The notes under the pieces were generated by a model. It made no database searches. It was given only the letters and a program-made list of their open reading frames with translations, and had not been told where the DNA came from. A DNA stretch of 64,000 bases from assembly GCF_951801035.1 (NCBI RefSeq), contig NZ_CATOKT010000003.1; one strand, written 5' to 3'. Below are positions 25,619-34,471 of this stretch, in pieces. This stretch comes from Adlercreutzia sp910585575. GTDB taxonomy: Bacteria; Actinomycetota; Coriobacteriia; Coriobacteriales; Eggerthellaceae. Position numbers and translations under genes: made by a program. Each line of letters opens with the position of its first letter. The stretch's first letter is position 1.

Positions 25619-27214
25619 CTAGAAGAACAGTACGTTCATCAGCAGGTTCAGCAGAAACAGCCCTGCCACAATAAGGGCGAACAACCCGATGCGCCGCTTG
25701 TCTCCCAGGGCAAGTCCCGTGCGCTCATCAACCGGGTGCCCGTCGGGGTCGTCCACGGTCAGGCCGCCGTACACACGCTTGAATATCACGTAGGCTACGA
25801 CGCCCGAAGCCAAGAAGAGCATGGTTGCGAGGAAGTTCTCCAAGGGGCTGAGGCACAGGGCGAAGGTGGCGATACCGCAGGCGAGCACTGAGTACACCAC
25901 CACGCCCACCTTGCCGCCCCCGATGACGAACATGTCGGCGGGGCGCTCGGCCACGGGGTACATCTTTCGCAGCTTCATGACGATGAACCCCAGGAACATG
26001 TAGCGGGCCAGGATGAACACGATGTTCATTTCGATGATGGCCACGAAGTCGAACTGCGAGAAGATCAACGACGAAACGGCGATGGTGAGCACGCCCACGT
26101 AAGGGCTGCGGCCGCCCTTGTCCACCTTGCGAATGAACTTGGGGAAGAGGTTGTCCTCGGAAAGTACCCAGAACGAGCGCGATCCCGAGGCCAGGTAGGT
26201 GTTGTAGATAGTGCACTGGCTCATAATGGCAATGACCAGGAACAATACTACGCCGGAATGGCCTAGCACCATGGAGAAGATGGTACCGTACCCTAGTACG
26301 TCGGCGCTGAAGCCTCCGTCAATGCCCCATTGCGTCCAGGAGCCGGCCGGGTAGGCGGCCAGGCAGGCCAGGGTGGGCAGAATGTAGGACAGCGCGATGA
26401 GCGGCAGGGCAATGCGAAAGCCGCGGGCCACGTTGTGCGAGGAGTCTTCGTACTCACCGGACATGGCGGCAATGCACTCGTAGCCGCAGTACATCCAAAT
26501 GCCCAGGCTGATGGAGGCAGCAATGCACTGCATGGGCGCCTCGGGCACGGCGAATATGGGGTCGAAGGGATTGGTCTGCCAGTTCACGAAGCCGAAAACG
26601 GCGGCCATGCCGAACACAATGATGATGAGCACCGAGAAGAACGAGCTGATGCGCTCCACTTCAACAAGGCCTACCAAGTTGATAACGGTGAAGCTGGCCA
26701 CTACCAAAAGCTTCACGCCGAAGGTGCCGGCGTCGTCCAGCGAGAGCAGCTGGGCGGTATAGCCGCCCACCATGGCAATGTAGGCTCCCGAGGAGATATA
26801 GGTGTCCATAGAGGTCCACCAGCCGGCTTGGAAGCCCCAGAACTCGCCGAAGGTCTCCTTGGCCCAAGCGTAGATGCCGCCCTCGCGGGGCAGGATGGCG
26901 TTGGCTTCGGCCACAAGGCGGCTGATGGGGCGCGCCCAAACGATGGGCAGCACAATGAGGATGATCAGGGTAAGACCCGGGCCGGCAGCGGGGATGATTT
27001 CCTCGATGCCGAAGGCGCCGGCAGAAACAAGGCAGAAGAGCATGAAGGCAATGCCGATAGCGCTGATTTTGCTTTTGCGCAAATGCCCGATAGAACCCTC
27101 GGGCGGGGTAGGGGGAAAGAGATCGCGTTCCGCAAGGGGAACCTCTTCGTTCTCACGCAAAACCAACCACCCCTCTCGTAGCGCATTAGGCGACAAGAGT
27201 GCAGTGTAGCCCAT
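25619..27214 (-). CDS. APC-superfamily amino acid permease
   Basis: The protein has up to 531 residues and about 12-13 TM helices. 'FGIEEIIPAAGPGLTLIILIVLP' (partly shown by 'GIEEIIPAAGPG') and 'LPREGGIYAWAKETFG' match the amino acid/polyamine/organocation fold. The ATG at 27214 has no clear ribosome site. A TTG about 17 codons in, after GAGAGGGG, is a possible alternative, giving a protein that still keeps all TM helices. The substrate cannot be told. Confidence 0.87.
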   Translation of the reverse strand: MGYTALLSPNALREGWLVLRENEEVPLAERDLFPPTPPEGSIGHLRKSKISAIGIAFMLFCLVSAGAFGIEEIIPAAGPGLTLIILIVLPIVWARPISRLVAEANAILPREGGIYAWAKETFGEFWGFQAGWWTSMDTYISSGAYIAMVGGYTAQLLSLDDAGTFGVKLLVVASFTVINLVGLVEVERISSFFSVLIIIVFGMAAVFGFVNWQTNPFDPIFAVPEAPMQCIAASISLGIWMYCGYECIAAMSGEYEDSSHNVARGFRIALPLIALSYILPTLACLAAYPAGSWTQWGIDGGFSADVLGYGTIFSMVLGHSGVVLFLVIAIMSQCTIYNTYLASGSRSFWVLSEDNLFPKFIRKVDKGGRSPYVGVLTIAVSSLIFSQFDFVAIIEMNIVFILARYMFLGFIVMKLRKMYPVAERPADMFVIGGGKVGVVVYSVLACGIATFALCLSPLENFLATMLFLASGVVAYVIFKRVYGGLTVDDPDGHPVDERTGLALGDKRRIGLFALIVAGLFLLNLLMNVLFF

Positions 27215-27305
27215 AAAGTCGTCGAGAGCGAGAACATTTTTTGCGCGCTTGTTCAGCCGGTAGCTGAAAGATGCTGCCTTCTTCGGAATCGATCAGGGCG
27301 TATGC

Positions 27306-27340
27306 ACAAAAACGGCGCGCCGACGAATGCGGCGCGCCGT
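27306..27340 (-). terminator. Intrinsic terminator of the surface-protein gene
   Basis: A perfect 11 bp stem ACGGCGCGCCG (27312-27322 with 27330-27340), followed on the minus strand by TTTTTG. Confidence 0.9.
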
Positions 27341-27373
27341 GAGAGAGGAGCGCAGAGCGGCGAGGAGGGGAGG

Positions 27374-29047
27374 TTAATTGCTCGCGCGCTTGCGGTGAAT
27401 AAGCGAAGCTCCGGCCACGAGGGCTGCCATGAGGGCAACTGCTCCCGCCAGCGCCATGGCTTGCGTCAGCGGATCGCCGGTTTGGGGCACGGAGGCGGTG
27501 CGACTCGGGTAGGAGGTGGCGGTAGAAGTGCGGTGCACGGTCGGGGTAGAAGATGTGGCGCCCGCGGTCGTGCCCGGCTCGTCTTCCGTGTCGGTGGCGT
27601 GGGTGATGTTCGTGCCTCCGTTGTGGTCGGCCAAGGGATTGTCGGTCACGTGGGTTTCGGTTCCGTCGTCGGTTTGCGTGCCCTCGTCGGTGTGGGTGGT
27701 TTCGGAGCCGGTGGTGGTGCCGCTATCGTCGGACGTGCCCTGATCGGTAGTGCCCGGGGTGTCGGGGGTGCTCGGCGTATCCGGATTGGTCGGTTGGTCG
27801 GGCGTAGCGGGCGTATCGGGGGTGGTCGGCGTAGCCTTGCTGACGGTGAAGGGCGCGTCGCCATCGCCGCCCGTGCGCTGCTCGGTGTAGCCGGCAGGGG
27901 CGTAAGGCGCGACATCTTTGTTCCAGCTGCCGCCCGTTACCACTAGGTTCGTGCCCTGGGCCGGATCGTCTCCCTCCGGCTGGGTGGCATCGAAGAGGCT
28001 TCCGCCCAGATGGAAGGTGCCGTCCTTGGCGGCGACGGTGTTTTTCTGGCCGTTGCCGGAGGCCAAGGCGCTATAGGTGCCCGTAGTGTTGACCGTGGTT
28101 CCTTCCTTGAAGGTCACGGTGTTGTTGCTTGCGGGCGTCGTGTCGGGGCCCGGGTATGAGGAATAAAGCAGTACCGCCTGGGTAGTGGGAGGATTCTCGT
28201 TGGGCGAGTCGGCGTTAATGGTGGAATGATCCACCGTCATATCGATGTCGTCGCATCCCTGGAACACAATGGTGCCGAAGTTGTTGGTAACACCCGGAAT
28301 GCCGTCGCCGCTGAGAATGGAGCCGTCGGTGATGGTCACCTTCGAGCCGGTGGATCCAGCGGACGAATCGGGGCCCTTCATGTACAGAGCCGCGTAGCCG
28401 CTGATCTGGCTGTCGGCAATGGTGAGGTCGACGGGGTTGAAGGTGATGATGCCGTAACCGGCCTTCGAGGCCGTAAGCGTGCTCGCCACGATGGCAATGT
28501 CGGTGGTCTGCGGGGTGTTGCCGCCGATGGTGAGCACCTGGGTGTTGCCCGCGCCGGTCGCGACGAGCTTGACGTCTTCAAGGCGCAAGCTCTTGTAGCC
28601 ATCGCGGGTAGAGAGGACGCGCCCGTAGGCATCGGGGTTCGTGATGGTGAGGTTCTTCAGCACGAAGGCGGCGCTGTGAGCCTCGTCGTCGCCTCCGTAC
28701 AGGTAGACGCCGCGGCTGTGCGCCGTGAGCGTGTGGCCGTTGCCGTCGAGGGTGATGCCTTGCTTGATCGAGAGGATGTCGCTTACCTCCTGATCGGCAA
28801 GGAGCGTGACGGTGGAGCCGGCCGGGGCTGCATCGACTGCCTCTTCCAGGGTGGCGTAGCTCGTCTTCGTGCCATCGGCGGTGGTTACTTGGACCAGGGC
28901 CGCGCTGGTGTCGTCGACCCCTTCTTGCGCGGCGGTGTCGTCGCTTGCGGCAAAGGCGGTGGCCGGCACGAGGTAGAGCGCCAAGAGCGCCGCAGCCACA
29001 AGGGAGATTGCCTTAGATATCCTGTTCTGTTTTCTCATAACTCTCAC
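27374..29047 (-). CDS. Sortase-anchored surface protein with parallel beta-helix
   Basis: The protein has about 557 residues. A GTG at 29047 sits 8 bases after GGAGG and is the preferred start; the ATG at 29038 is the alternative. A signal peptide ('AISLVAAALLALYLVPATAFA') leads into repeated strands typical of pectate-lyase-like beta-helices ('GNGHTLTA', 'VLKNLTITNPDAYG'), about residues 60-380. A Thr/Pro/Asp-rich wall-spanning linker follows, then a sorting signal VPQTG, a hydrophobic helix and 'HRKRASN'. The sorting motif has V for L. Catalytic residues of polysaccharide lyases are not evident, so it may be an adhesin rather than an enzyme. The linker's repetitive 'PDTPxTPD' pattern may vary in length between strains. 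Confidence 0.88.
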   Translation of the reverse strand: MRVMRKQNRISKAISLVAAALLALYLVPATAFAASDDTAAQEGVDDTSAALVQVTTADGTKTSYATLEEAVDAAPAGSTVTLLADQEVSDILSIKQGITLDGNGHTLTAHSRGVYLYGGDDEAHSAAFVLKNLTITNPDAYGRVLSTRDGYKSLRLEDVKLVATGAGNTQVLTIGGNTPQTTDIAIVASTLTASKAGYGIITFNPVDLTIADSQISGYAALYMKGPDSSAGSTGSKVTITDGSILSGDGIPGVTNNFGTIVFQGCDDIDMTVDHSTINADSPNENPPTTQAVLLYSSYPGPDTTPASNNTVTFKEGTTVNTTGTYSALASGNGQKNTVAAKDGTFHLGGSLFDATQPEGDDPAQGTNLVVTGGSWNKDVAPYAPAGYTEQRTGGDGDAPFTVSKATPTTPDTPATPDQPTNPDTPSTPDTPGTTDQGTSDDSGTTTGSETTHTDEGTQTDDGTETHVTDNPLADHNGGTNITHATDTEDEPGTTAGATSSTPTVHRTSTATSYPSRTASVPQTGDPLTQAMALAGAVALMAALVAGASLIHRKRASN

Positions 29048-29240
29048 TTCTTTCACCTCCAGGAACTCCGTGGCCGTGCTGCCCGTCTCTCGGTCGTGAA
29101 AAGCGTGGTCGCGGGATTGAGAAAACATTAGCAAGCGGCTTGGCGAAAGCGTGGTGCGCACGAGAGTTATTGAGAAAGTGTGCAACGCCCGAAACCTGAC
29201 AGATAAACTGTCCTCCTTCCTGTTGAATGCCTGTAGTATG

Positions 29241-29304
29241 GCGGTTATGAACCGCTACAATAGAGCGAACCCTGTATCCGACGCGGCGCAGAAAGCAGCG
29301 CCGC
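29241..29304 (+). promoter_or_regulatory. fbp leader: palindrome, -10 box and hairpin
   Basis: A perfect palindrome GCGGTT-ATG-AACCGC (29241-29255) abuts a TACAAT -10-like box (29256-29261). Further down, GCGGCGC (29283-29289) pairs with GCGCCGC (29298-29304) just before the ribosome-binding site. The first looks like an operator and the second could shape translation. No convincing -35 is seen. Confidence 0.4.
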
Positions 29305-29324
29305 TTTCCCCAAGGAGGATTTCC

Positions 29325-31235
29325 GTGAGCGCACTGGAAACAGCGCAGCGTCAGCTGCTGGCGGAAAGGTATCCCACGCGGGCCGAGGCGGCCGCTGCTT
29401 TGGTCGAGCTTCAGGCAACCTGTGCCCTGCCGCGGGGCACCGAGCTGTTCGCCTCCGACATCCACGGCGAGTTCAACGCGTTCTCCCATGTGCTGCGCGG
29501 TGGCTCGGGTGCCGTGCGCGCGCTTATCGCAGAGGCGTTCGGCGGTCAGCTGTCCGCCGATGAAGCGGCCGAGCTGCTCAGCTTTATCCTCTACCCGCAG
29601 GAAAAGTGTGCTTTTGTTGCGGCGGGGCCGAACAGCCTCGAGGCTTACCTGGCCGAGCAGCTGCCGTTGGCCGTGGCCGTGGCCCGTCGTGCTGCCGCTT
29701 CGACCTCCCTCGACGCAGTCTGCGCGCTGATCCCCGAGGATTTTGCGCTCATGGAAGAGCTGGTAGCGGCCGATCCTGCCGACGCGGCCAAGCGCGTCTA
29801 TTGCTCGGCCATTGTGGCGGGCTATCTGGAGGCGGGCGAGGGAGTGTCCTTCGCCGTGGCCTTGGGCACCCTTATCCAGCGCTTGGTGGTAAACCAGCTG
29901 CATCTGGTGGGCGACGTGTACGACCGCGGTCCGGCGCCTCAGCTCATCATGGAGGAGCTGCTGACGTTCCCCAACGTGGACGTGCAGTGGGGCAACCATG
30001 ACATTTTGTGGATGGGCGCGGCGCTGGGGCAGCCGGGCAGCGTGGCCAACGTGGTGCGCATCTGCGCCCGTTACGGCAACTTGAACATTTTGGAAGACGC
30101 CTACGGCATCAATCTGCGCCCGCTGGCCGCCTTCGCCGCCGAAGCCTATGCCGACGACCCCTGTGCCGCCTTCGGGCTTAAAGACCGCACGGGGCTCACG
30201 GATGCCGAAGCGACGCTGACCGAGAAGATCCAGAAGGCCATGGCCATCATTCAGTTCAAGGTGGAGGCCCAGCTCATTGCCGAGAACCCCAGCTTTGGCT
30301 TGGAGGACCGCAACCTGCTGCACCTGGTGGACCGCGAGCGCGGTACCGTCGTGGTCGATGGCGTGGAGTACGAACTGATCGACACCGTCTTTCCCACGGT
30401 GGACTGGGAGGATCCCTATCAGCTTACCCCCGGCGAGCAAGCGGTTATCGAGCAGCTGTGCGCTGCGTTCCAAAACAGCGAGAAGCTCCAGCGCCATATG
30501 GGCTTTTTCCTGGAGCATGGCAGCCTGTACAAAATAGAGAACGGCAACCTGCTGCTCCATGCCTGTGTGCCGCTGAATGCCGACGGATCGCTCATGGAGG
30601 TGACCCTGTTCGGCGAGACGTACCGCGGCAAGAGCCTCTACGACATGGTGGACCGCTGCGTCCGCGAGGCCTTTGAGGCGGAAGGCGAGGCGCGCAAACG
30701 TGGCCTCGACATGCTGTGGTATCTGTGGCTCGGCCCCGGCTCGCCCCTCTTCGCCAAAAGCAAGATGGCCACCTTCGAGCTGTACCTCATTGCCGACAAG
30801 GCGGCGCGCAAAGAGGTGAAGAACGCCTTCTACTCACTGCTCGACAATGCGGCGGTGGTGGACGGCATCTTCGAGGACTTCGGCATGGACCCGGCTGCCT
30901 CGCGCATTGTGTGCGGTCATGTGCCGGTCAAGGCGAAGGACGGCGAAGATCCGGTGAAGGCCGACGGACGCGTGCTGTGCATCGATGGCGGTTTCTCGGC
31001 GGCGTACCAGAAGACCACGGGTTTGGCGGGCTACACGCTGGTGTCCAATGCGGAGGGGTTGTTCCTGGACGCCAATACACCGCTGGCGTCGCGGGAGGCT
31101 GCGGTGAAGGAGAACGCCGACATTGTGGCCGACCGTCGGGTCCTCGAGCGCTACCCCCGTCCGGCCACGGTGGCCGATACCGACGAGGGCGCCGTGTTGG
31201 AGGCCCGCGCCGCGCTTATTGCCAGCTTGCTGTAG
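29325..31235 (+). CDS. fbp: Fructose-1,6-bisphosphatase class III
   Basis: The 636-residue enzyme of gluconeogenesis carries a calcineurin-type metallophosphatase core: 'ASDIHGEFNAF', 'LVGDVYDRGPAP', 'WGNHDILWMGA' and 'VCGHVPVKAKDG'. The GTG at 29325 follows CAAGGAGG and gives the length typical of this class (about 640). The frame is open upstream to 29151 but without a ribosome site. Gluconeogenic FBPase fits growth on amino acids. The stop abuts the convergent membrane-protein gene. Confidence 0.95.
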   Translation: MSALETAQRQLLAERYPTRAEAAAALVELQATCALPRGTELFASDIHGEFNAFSHVLRGGSGAVRALIAEAFGGQLSADEAAELLSFILYPQEKCAFVAAGPNSLEAYLAEQLPLAVAVARRAAASTSLDAVCALIPEDFALMEELVAADPADAAKRVYCSAIVAGYLEAGEGVSFAVALGTLIQRLVVNQLHLVGDVYDRGPAPQLIMEELLTFPNVDVQWGNHDILWMGAALGQPGSVANVVRICARYGNLNILEDAYGINLRPLAAFAAEAYADDPCAAFGLKDRTGLTDAEATLTEKIQKAMAIIQFKVEAQLIAENPSFGLEDRNLLHLVDRERGTVVVDGVEYELIDTVFPTVDWEDPYQLTPGEQAVIEQLCAAFQNSEKLQRHMGFFLEHGSLYKIENGNLLLHACVPLNADGSLMEVTLFGETYRGKSLYDMVDRCVREAFEAEGEARKRGLDMLWYLWLGPGSPLFAKSKMATFELYLIADKAARKEVKNAFYSLLDNAAVVDGIFEDFGMDPAASRIVCGHVPVKAKDGEDPVKADGRVLCIDGGFSAAYQKTTGLAGYTLVSNAEGLFLDANTPLASREAAVKENADIVADRRVLERYPRPATVADTDEGAVLEARAALIASLL

Positions 31236-31886
31236 CTAGTACTTCTCCCACAGGGCCAATTCCAGGTAGGATGCCAGACAGCACAGGCCGAAGCCGATAA
31301 TGATCAGGGCGAACACGATGTTGGCCACCCGCGGGCGCAGGTGCATGAAGCCCTCGCACACCAGGGGGAAGACCACCCATACGTAGAGCATGGACACCAG
31401 GCCGATGAAGAAGTCGTTCACGAGCCATGCCTGACCGAGCACGTTGCCCGGCAGCTGAGAGTTGTCCCAGAAGGGGTATTCGCCGGTGATGGGGTCGGGC
31501 TGGTTCACCAGCAGCCCCATGACCAGCTCGAGCACCATGGCAATGAGGATGGCCGCCACAAAGCATTCCAGGAAGGCGCCCCACAGGGTTTTGCGGCGCA
31601 TGATGAAGTGCTCCTTCAAAGGCTCGATGAGCAGTGTCATGAACACGGCGCCGAAACCGTAGACCCAGTAGGGGTGGTACCAGGGGTCGCTCCAGACGGC
31701 GTAGTCGGCATCCACAATGCCGAAGAACTTGTCCATGAAGAAGCAGTAGGGCATTTCCAGCCAGTGGCCGATAATGCAGCACAGGCAGAAGCACACGGCC
31801 AGGGCGCGCCAAAACTCCCAGGTCTTGGGTGCGAAATAGCCGATCTCGTCCTGCTCCGTTACCTTGTGAATCCTCAGGAATGCCAT
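31236..31886 (-). CDS. Multi-pass membrane protein, putative ABC_trans_CmpB family
   Basis: The 216-residue protein has about five to six TM helices, with 'WYHPYWVYGFGAVFMTLLIEPLKE' and 'LWGAFLECFVAAILIAMVLE' bracketed by aromatic-rich loops. The pattern resembles the CmpB-type 'putative ABC transporter permease' family common in Firmicutes and Coriobacteria, whose function is not known. No ATPase gene is adjacent. The start ATG 31886 follows a GAGACT stretch; the site is weak. Confidence 0.7.
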   Translation of the reverse strand: MAFLRIHKVTEQDEIGYFAPKTWEFWRALAVCFCLCCIIGHWLEMPYCFFMDKFFGIVDADYAVWSDPWYHPYWVYGFGAVFMTLLIEPLKEHFIMRRKTLWGAFLECFVAAILIAMVLELVMGLLVNQPDPITGEYPFWDNSQLPGNVLGQAWLVNDFFIGLVSMLYVWVVFPLVCEGFMHLRPRVANIVFALIIIGFGLCCLASYLELALWEKY

Positions 31887-32163
31887 GGGAGTCTCTTTAG
31901 TCTCGAAACGTTCAGTGACTTCAGCCTACCCTGCCCACCCCGCGGGGTGCTCGGCAATTAGTAAGGCTTTAACTCACCGTTGATTCGTTGTTGCCGAACG
32001 AGGGCATTCCGCCAGCCTCCGGGGCGGTTGTCCCCGGAGGCGAAGGGGCGGGGCAGGAGTCGATGCACTGTTACCATTGACGGCGGTCCCAGGGCCTCTT
32101 GTTTGCTACACTGGGAGAACAACGGCTCGGCTCGGGCGGGGCCCTGCAGGGAAGGACGCTGCT

Positions 32164-33207
32164 ATGCGCGTGATCGATCGGGAATACCAGGAAGAGCGGG
32201 AGCGCCGTGAGCTTTCCCCGGATGCGGCGGGGGCGGCCGACACGGAGGGGCGCGAGCGGTCGACGGACCCCGATGTGCTGCGCACCGATTACCAGCGCGA
32301 TCGCGATAAAATCCTGCACTCGAAGTCGTTTCGGCGCCTCTCCCATAAAACCCAGGTGTTCCTCGCCTCAGAAGGCGATCACTTCCGCACCCGCTTGACC
32401 CATACTCTGGAAGTGGCCCAAATTGCCCGCACCATTACGCGCGCTCTCGGGCTCAACGAGGATTTGACCGAGGCCATTTCCCTCGGTCACGATTTGGGGC
32501 ACACGCCCTTCGGCCACACCGGCGAGGCGGCGCTCAGCGCCTCGTTGGCGCGGCATCGCGGCATCGACCCCGTTTCGCCCCGGGCCCAGACGCTCTATCG
32601 TCACAACGAGCAGAGCGTGCGCGTGGTGGAGCGCATTGAGAACGGGGGCGCTGGGCTCAATCTTACGGCCGAGGTGCGCGACGGCATCCTCAACCATACG
32701 GGCAATTTGCGCGCGGAAACTCTGGAGGGGCGCATTGTGGGCACCGCCGACCGCATTGCCTACGTGAACCACGACATCGACGACGCCATTCGCGCCGGCA
32801 TTCTGAGCGAGACCGATCTGCCCGAAACCACCCATCGGGTGCTGGGAGCCAACCATTCGGCACGTATCGAGCGCTTGGTGTGGGACATGGTGCACACGTC
32901 GGCCGCCACGGGTGATATTGCCATGAGTCCCGAGGTGTGGGACGCCATGATGGAGTTGCGATCCTTCCTCTTCGCCAACGTGTACACGGCGCCGGTGGTC
33001 ATGGCCGAGGTGGACAAGGCCACGCACCTGCTGAGCGACTTGTTCGACTATTACGTGGAGCATATCGACGAGGTGCCCGAGGACTATCGCTCCATTTCCG
33101 AGGGCGACGACTTGCGCGCGGTGACCGACTACATTGCCGGCATGACCGATCGCTACGCCACGGCCACCTACCAGCGCCTCTTCATTCCCCACGCGCTTTC
33201 TTACTAG
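32164..33207 (+). CDS. dgt: dGTP triphosphohydrolase (HD domain)
   Basis: The 347-residue protein has the HD phosphohydrolase motifs 'HFRTRLTHTLEVAQIART' and 'LGHDLGHTPFGHTGE' and the N-terminal 'KSFRRLSHKTQVF'. It hydrolyses dNTPs to nucleosides and triphosphate. The ATG at 32164 follows GGGAAGGA; earlier in-frame codons lack a site. The length matches the shorter, type-2 subgroup. The 277 bp upstream contains no recognisable gene. Confidence 0.92.
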   Translation: MRVIDREYQEERERRELSPDAAGAADTEGRERSTDPDVLRTDYQRDRDKILHSKSFRRLSHKTQVFLASEGDHFRTRLTHTLEVAQIARTITRALGLNEDLTEAISLGHDLGHTPFGHTGEAALSASLARHRGIDPVSPRAQTLYRHNEQSVRVVERIENGGAGLNLTAEVRDGILNHTGNLRAETLEGRIVGTADRIAYVNHDIDDAIRAGILSETDLPETTHRVLGANHSARIERLVWDMVHTSAATGDIAMSPEVWDAMMELRSFLFANVYTAPVVMAEVDKATHLLSDLFDYYVEHIDEVPEDYRSISEGDDLRAVTDYIAGMTDRYATATYQRLFIPHALSY

Positions 33208-33238
33208 GGGGTGGCCTGCCGAGCGGGCCCGCAAGCAA

Positions 33239-33270
33239 AAAGCCCGGGTCCTTTTTGGCCCCCGGGCTTT
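33239..33270. terminator. Bidirectional intrinsic terminator
   Basis: A 10 bp stem AAAGCCCGGG (33239-33248) with CCCGGGCTTT (33261-33270) sits between dgt and the convergent hydroxyacyl-CoA dehydrogenase gene. Confidence 0.85.
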
Positions 33271-33294
33271 AGCGGTGAGTTTTGGCCGATGCGG

Positions 33295-34233
33295 CTAGTT
33301 GTACTTGTAGAAGCCCTCGCCGGCGTTCACGCCGGTCTTGCCAGCGTCGATGTAGCTTTTCAGGGTAGCGGCAATTTTGCCGGCGATGCTGTCGGGATTG
33401 GCGGCATCGGGGCTGGCGGCCACAATGTTATAAGCGGTAGTCAAGCCCACAATGTCCAGGATGCGGAAGGGGCCTAAGGGGGCGCCGGTGCCCAGCATCC
33501 AGGCCTTGTCGATGGTCTCCACGTCGGCAACGCCGTTAGCGAGCAGGGCCTCGGCGGAATTGAGGAACGGCACCAGCATGGAGTTCAGCAGGTAGCCCGG
33601 CTGCTCCTTCTTCAGCTCCAGGGGAATCATGCCGATGGCTCGAGAGAACTGCACCACGGCCTGGTAGGCCTCGGGGCTGGTGGCCGGCTGGCCCATCACC
33701 TCGGCCGTGTTGTTCTGCCAGATGTTGTTGGCGAAGTGCAGGGCCAGGAACTTGTCGGGACGGTCGGTGTAGCCCACGATGGCGCTCGGCAGCAGGGTGG
33801 AGGAGTTCGTGCAGACGATGGTGCGCTCGGGCATATGCGGGCAGGCCTCGGCGTAGAAGGCCTCCTTTTCCGTGAGCACTTCGGCGATGGCCTCGATGAC
33901 CAGATCGGCATCGTTGAAGGCCTCGTCATAGCTGCAGGTAAGCTTGATGGAATCGAAAGCGGTGTCCACCTGGGCAATAAGCTCGTCGATCTTCTCGGCG
34001 GGCACGTCGGCCGAGTCGGTGAGGCCTCGGCACCACGCTGCCGGGTTCGTCTTCAGGGCCTCCAGGGTGCTTTTGTAAATGCCGCGCAAGCGCTCGAGCT
34101 TCGGCTTCGCACGCTCGATCGAGCCTTCGCTGCGCAGCCAAATGGTGACATCGAAACCTTTGTAGGCGCTTTGCAGGGCAATCTGGCTGCCCAGCACGCC
34201 GCCGCCGGCAACGGTAACCTTCTGAATGTCCAT
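33295..34233 (-). CDS. 3-hydroxyacyl-CoA dehydrogenase (3-hydroxybutyryl-CoA type)
   Basis: This 312-residue NAD-dependent enzyme has the Rossmann motif 'VTVAGGGVLGSQIA', 'DLVIEAIAEVLTEKEAFY', 'CTNSSTLLPS', catalytic His in 'LALHFANN' and catalytic Asn in 'GYLLNSMLVPFLN'. A C-terminal all-helical dimer domain follows. The start ATG 34233 follows GAAAGGAG; the longer frame has no site. No thiolase or crotonase is adjacent. It could belong to a butyrate or fatty-acid route or act on a related hydroxyacid. Confidence 0.88.
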   Translation of the reverse strand: MDIQKVTVAGGGVLGSQIALQSAYKGFDVTIWLRSEGSIERAKPKLERLRGIYKSTLEALKTNPAAWCRGLTDSADVPAEKIDELIAQVDTAFDSIKLTCSYDEAFNDADLVIEAIAEVLTEKEAFYAEACPHMPERTIVCTNSSTLLPSAIVGYTDRPDKFLALHFANNIWQNNTAEVMGQPATSPEAYQAVVQFSRAIGMIPLELKKEQPGYLLNSMLVPFLNSAEALLANGVADVETIDKAWMLGTGAPLGPFRILDIVGLTTAYNIVAASPDAANPDSIAGKIAATLKSYIDAGKTGVNAGEGFYKYN

Positions 34234-34419
34234 GGACGCTCCTTTCTTGAGGATAAAGTAGGGCTCCAGCCTAAGCCTGCGCCCTAGCATAGAAGAAAAT
34301 CTCCAAAGGTTCGTTTCAAGAAGGTTACCGTCGGGGAAGGGGAGGCGGTGACCTGCAGGGAAGGTTGGTTGATCCTGCTGCGAGGGCTGCCGAGGACCCA
34401 GGCGCGCTTCCCAACAAAC

Positions 34420-34443
34420 GTGGCTCGTCCAAAGGCGAGCCAC
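34420..34443 (-). terminator. Probable terminator of the molybdoenzyme-MFS operon
   Basis: An 8 bp stem GTGGCTCG (34420-34427) with CGAGCCAC (34436-34443). On the minus strand it is followed by GTTTGTTG and lies downstream of the MFS stop. Confidence 0.6.
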
Positions 34444-34471
34444 ATTCGTAAAATCGGATGTTGCTGCGGCG

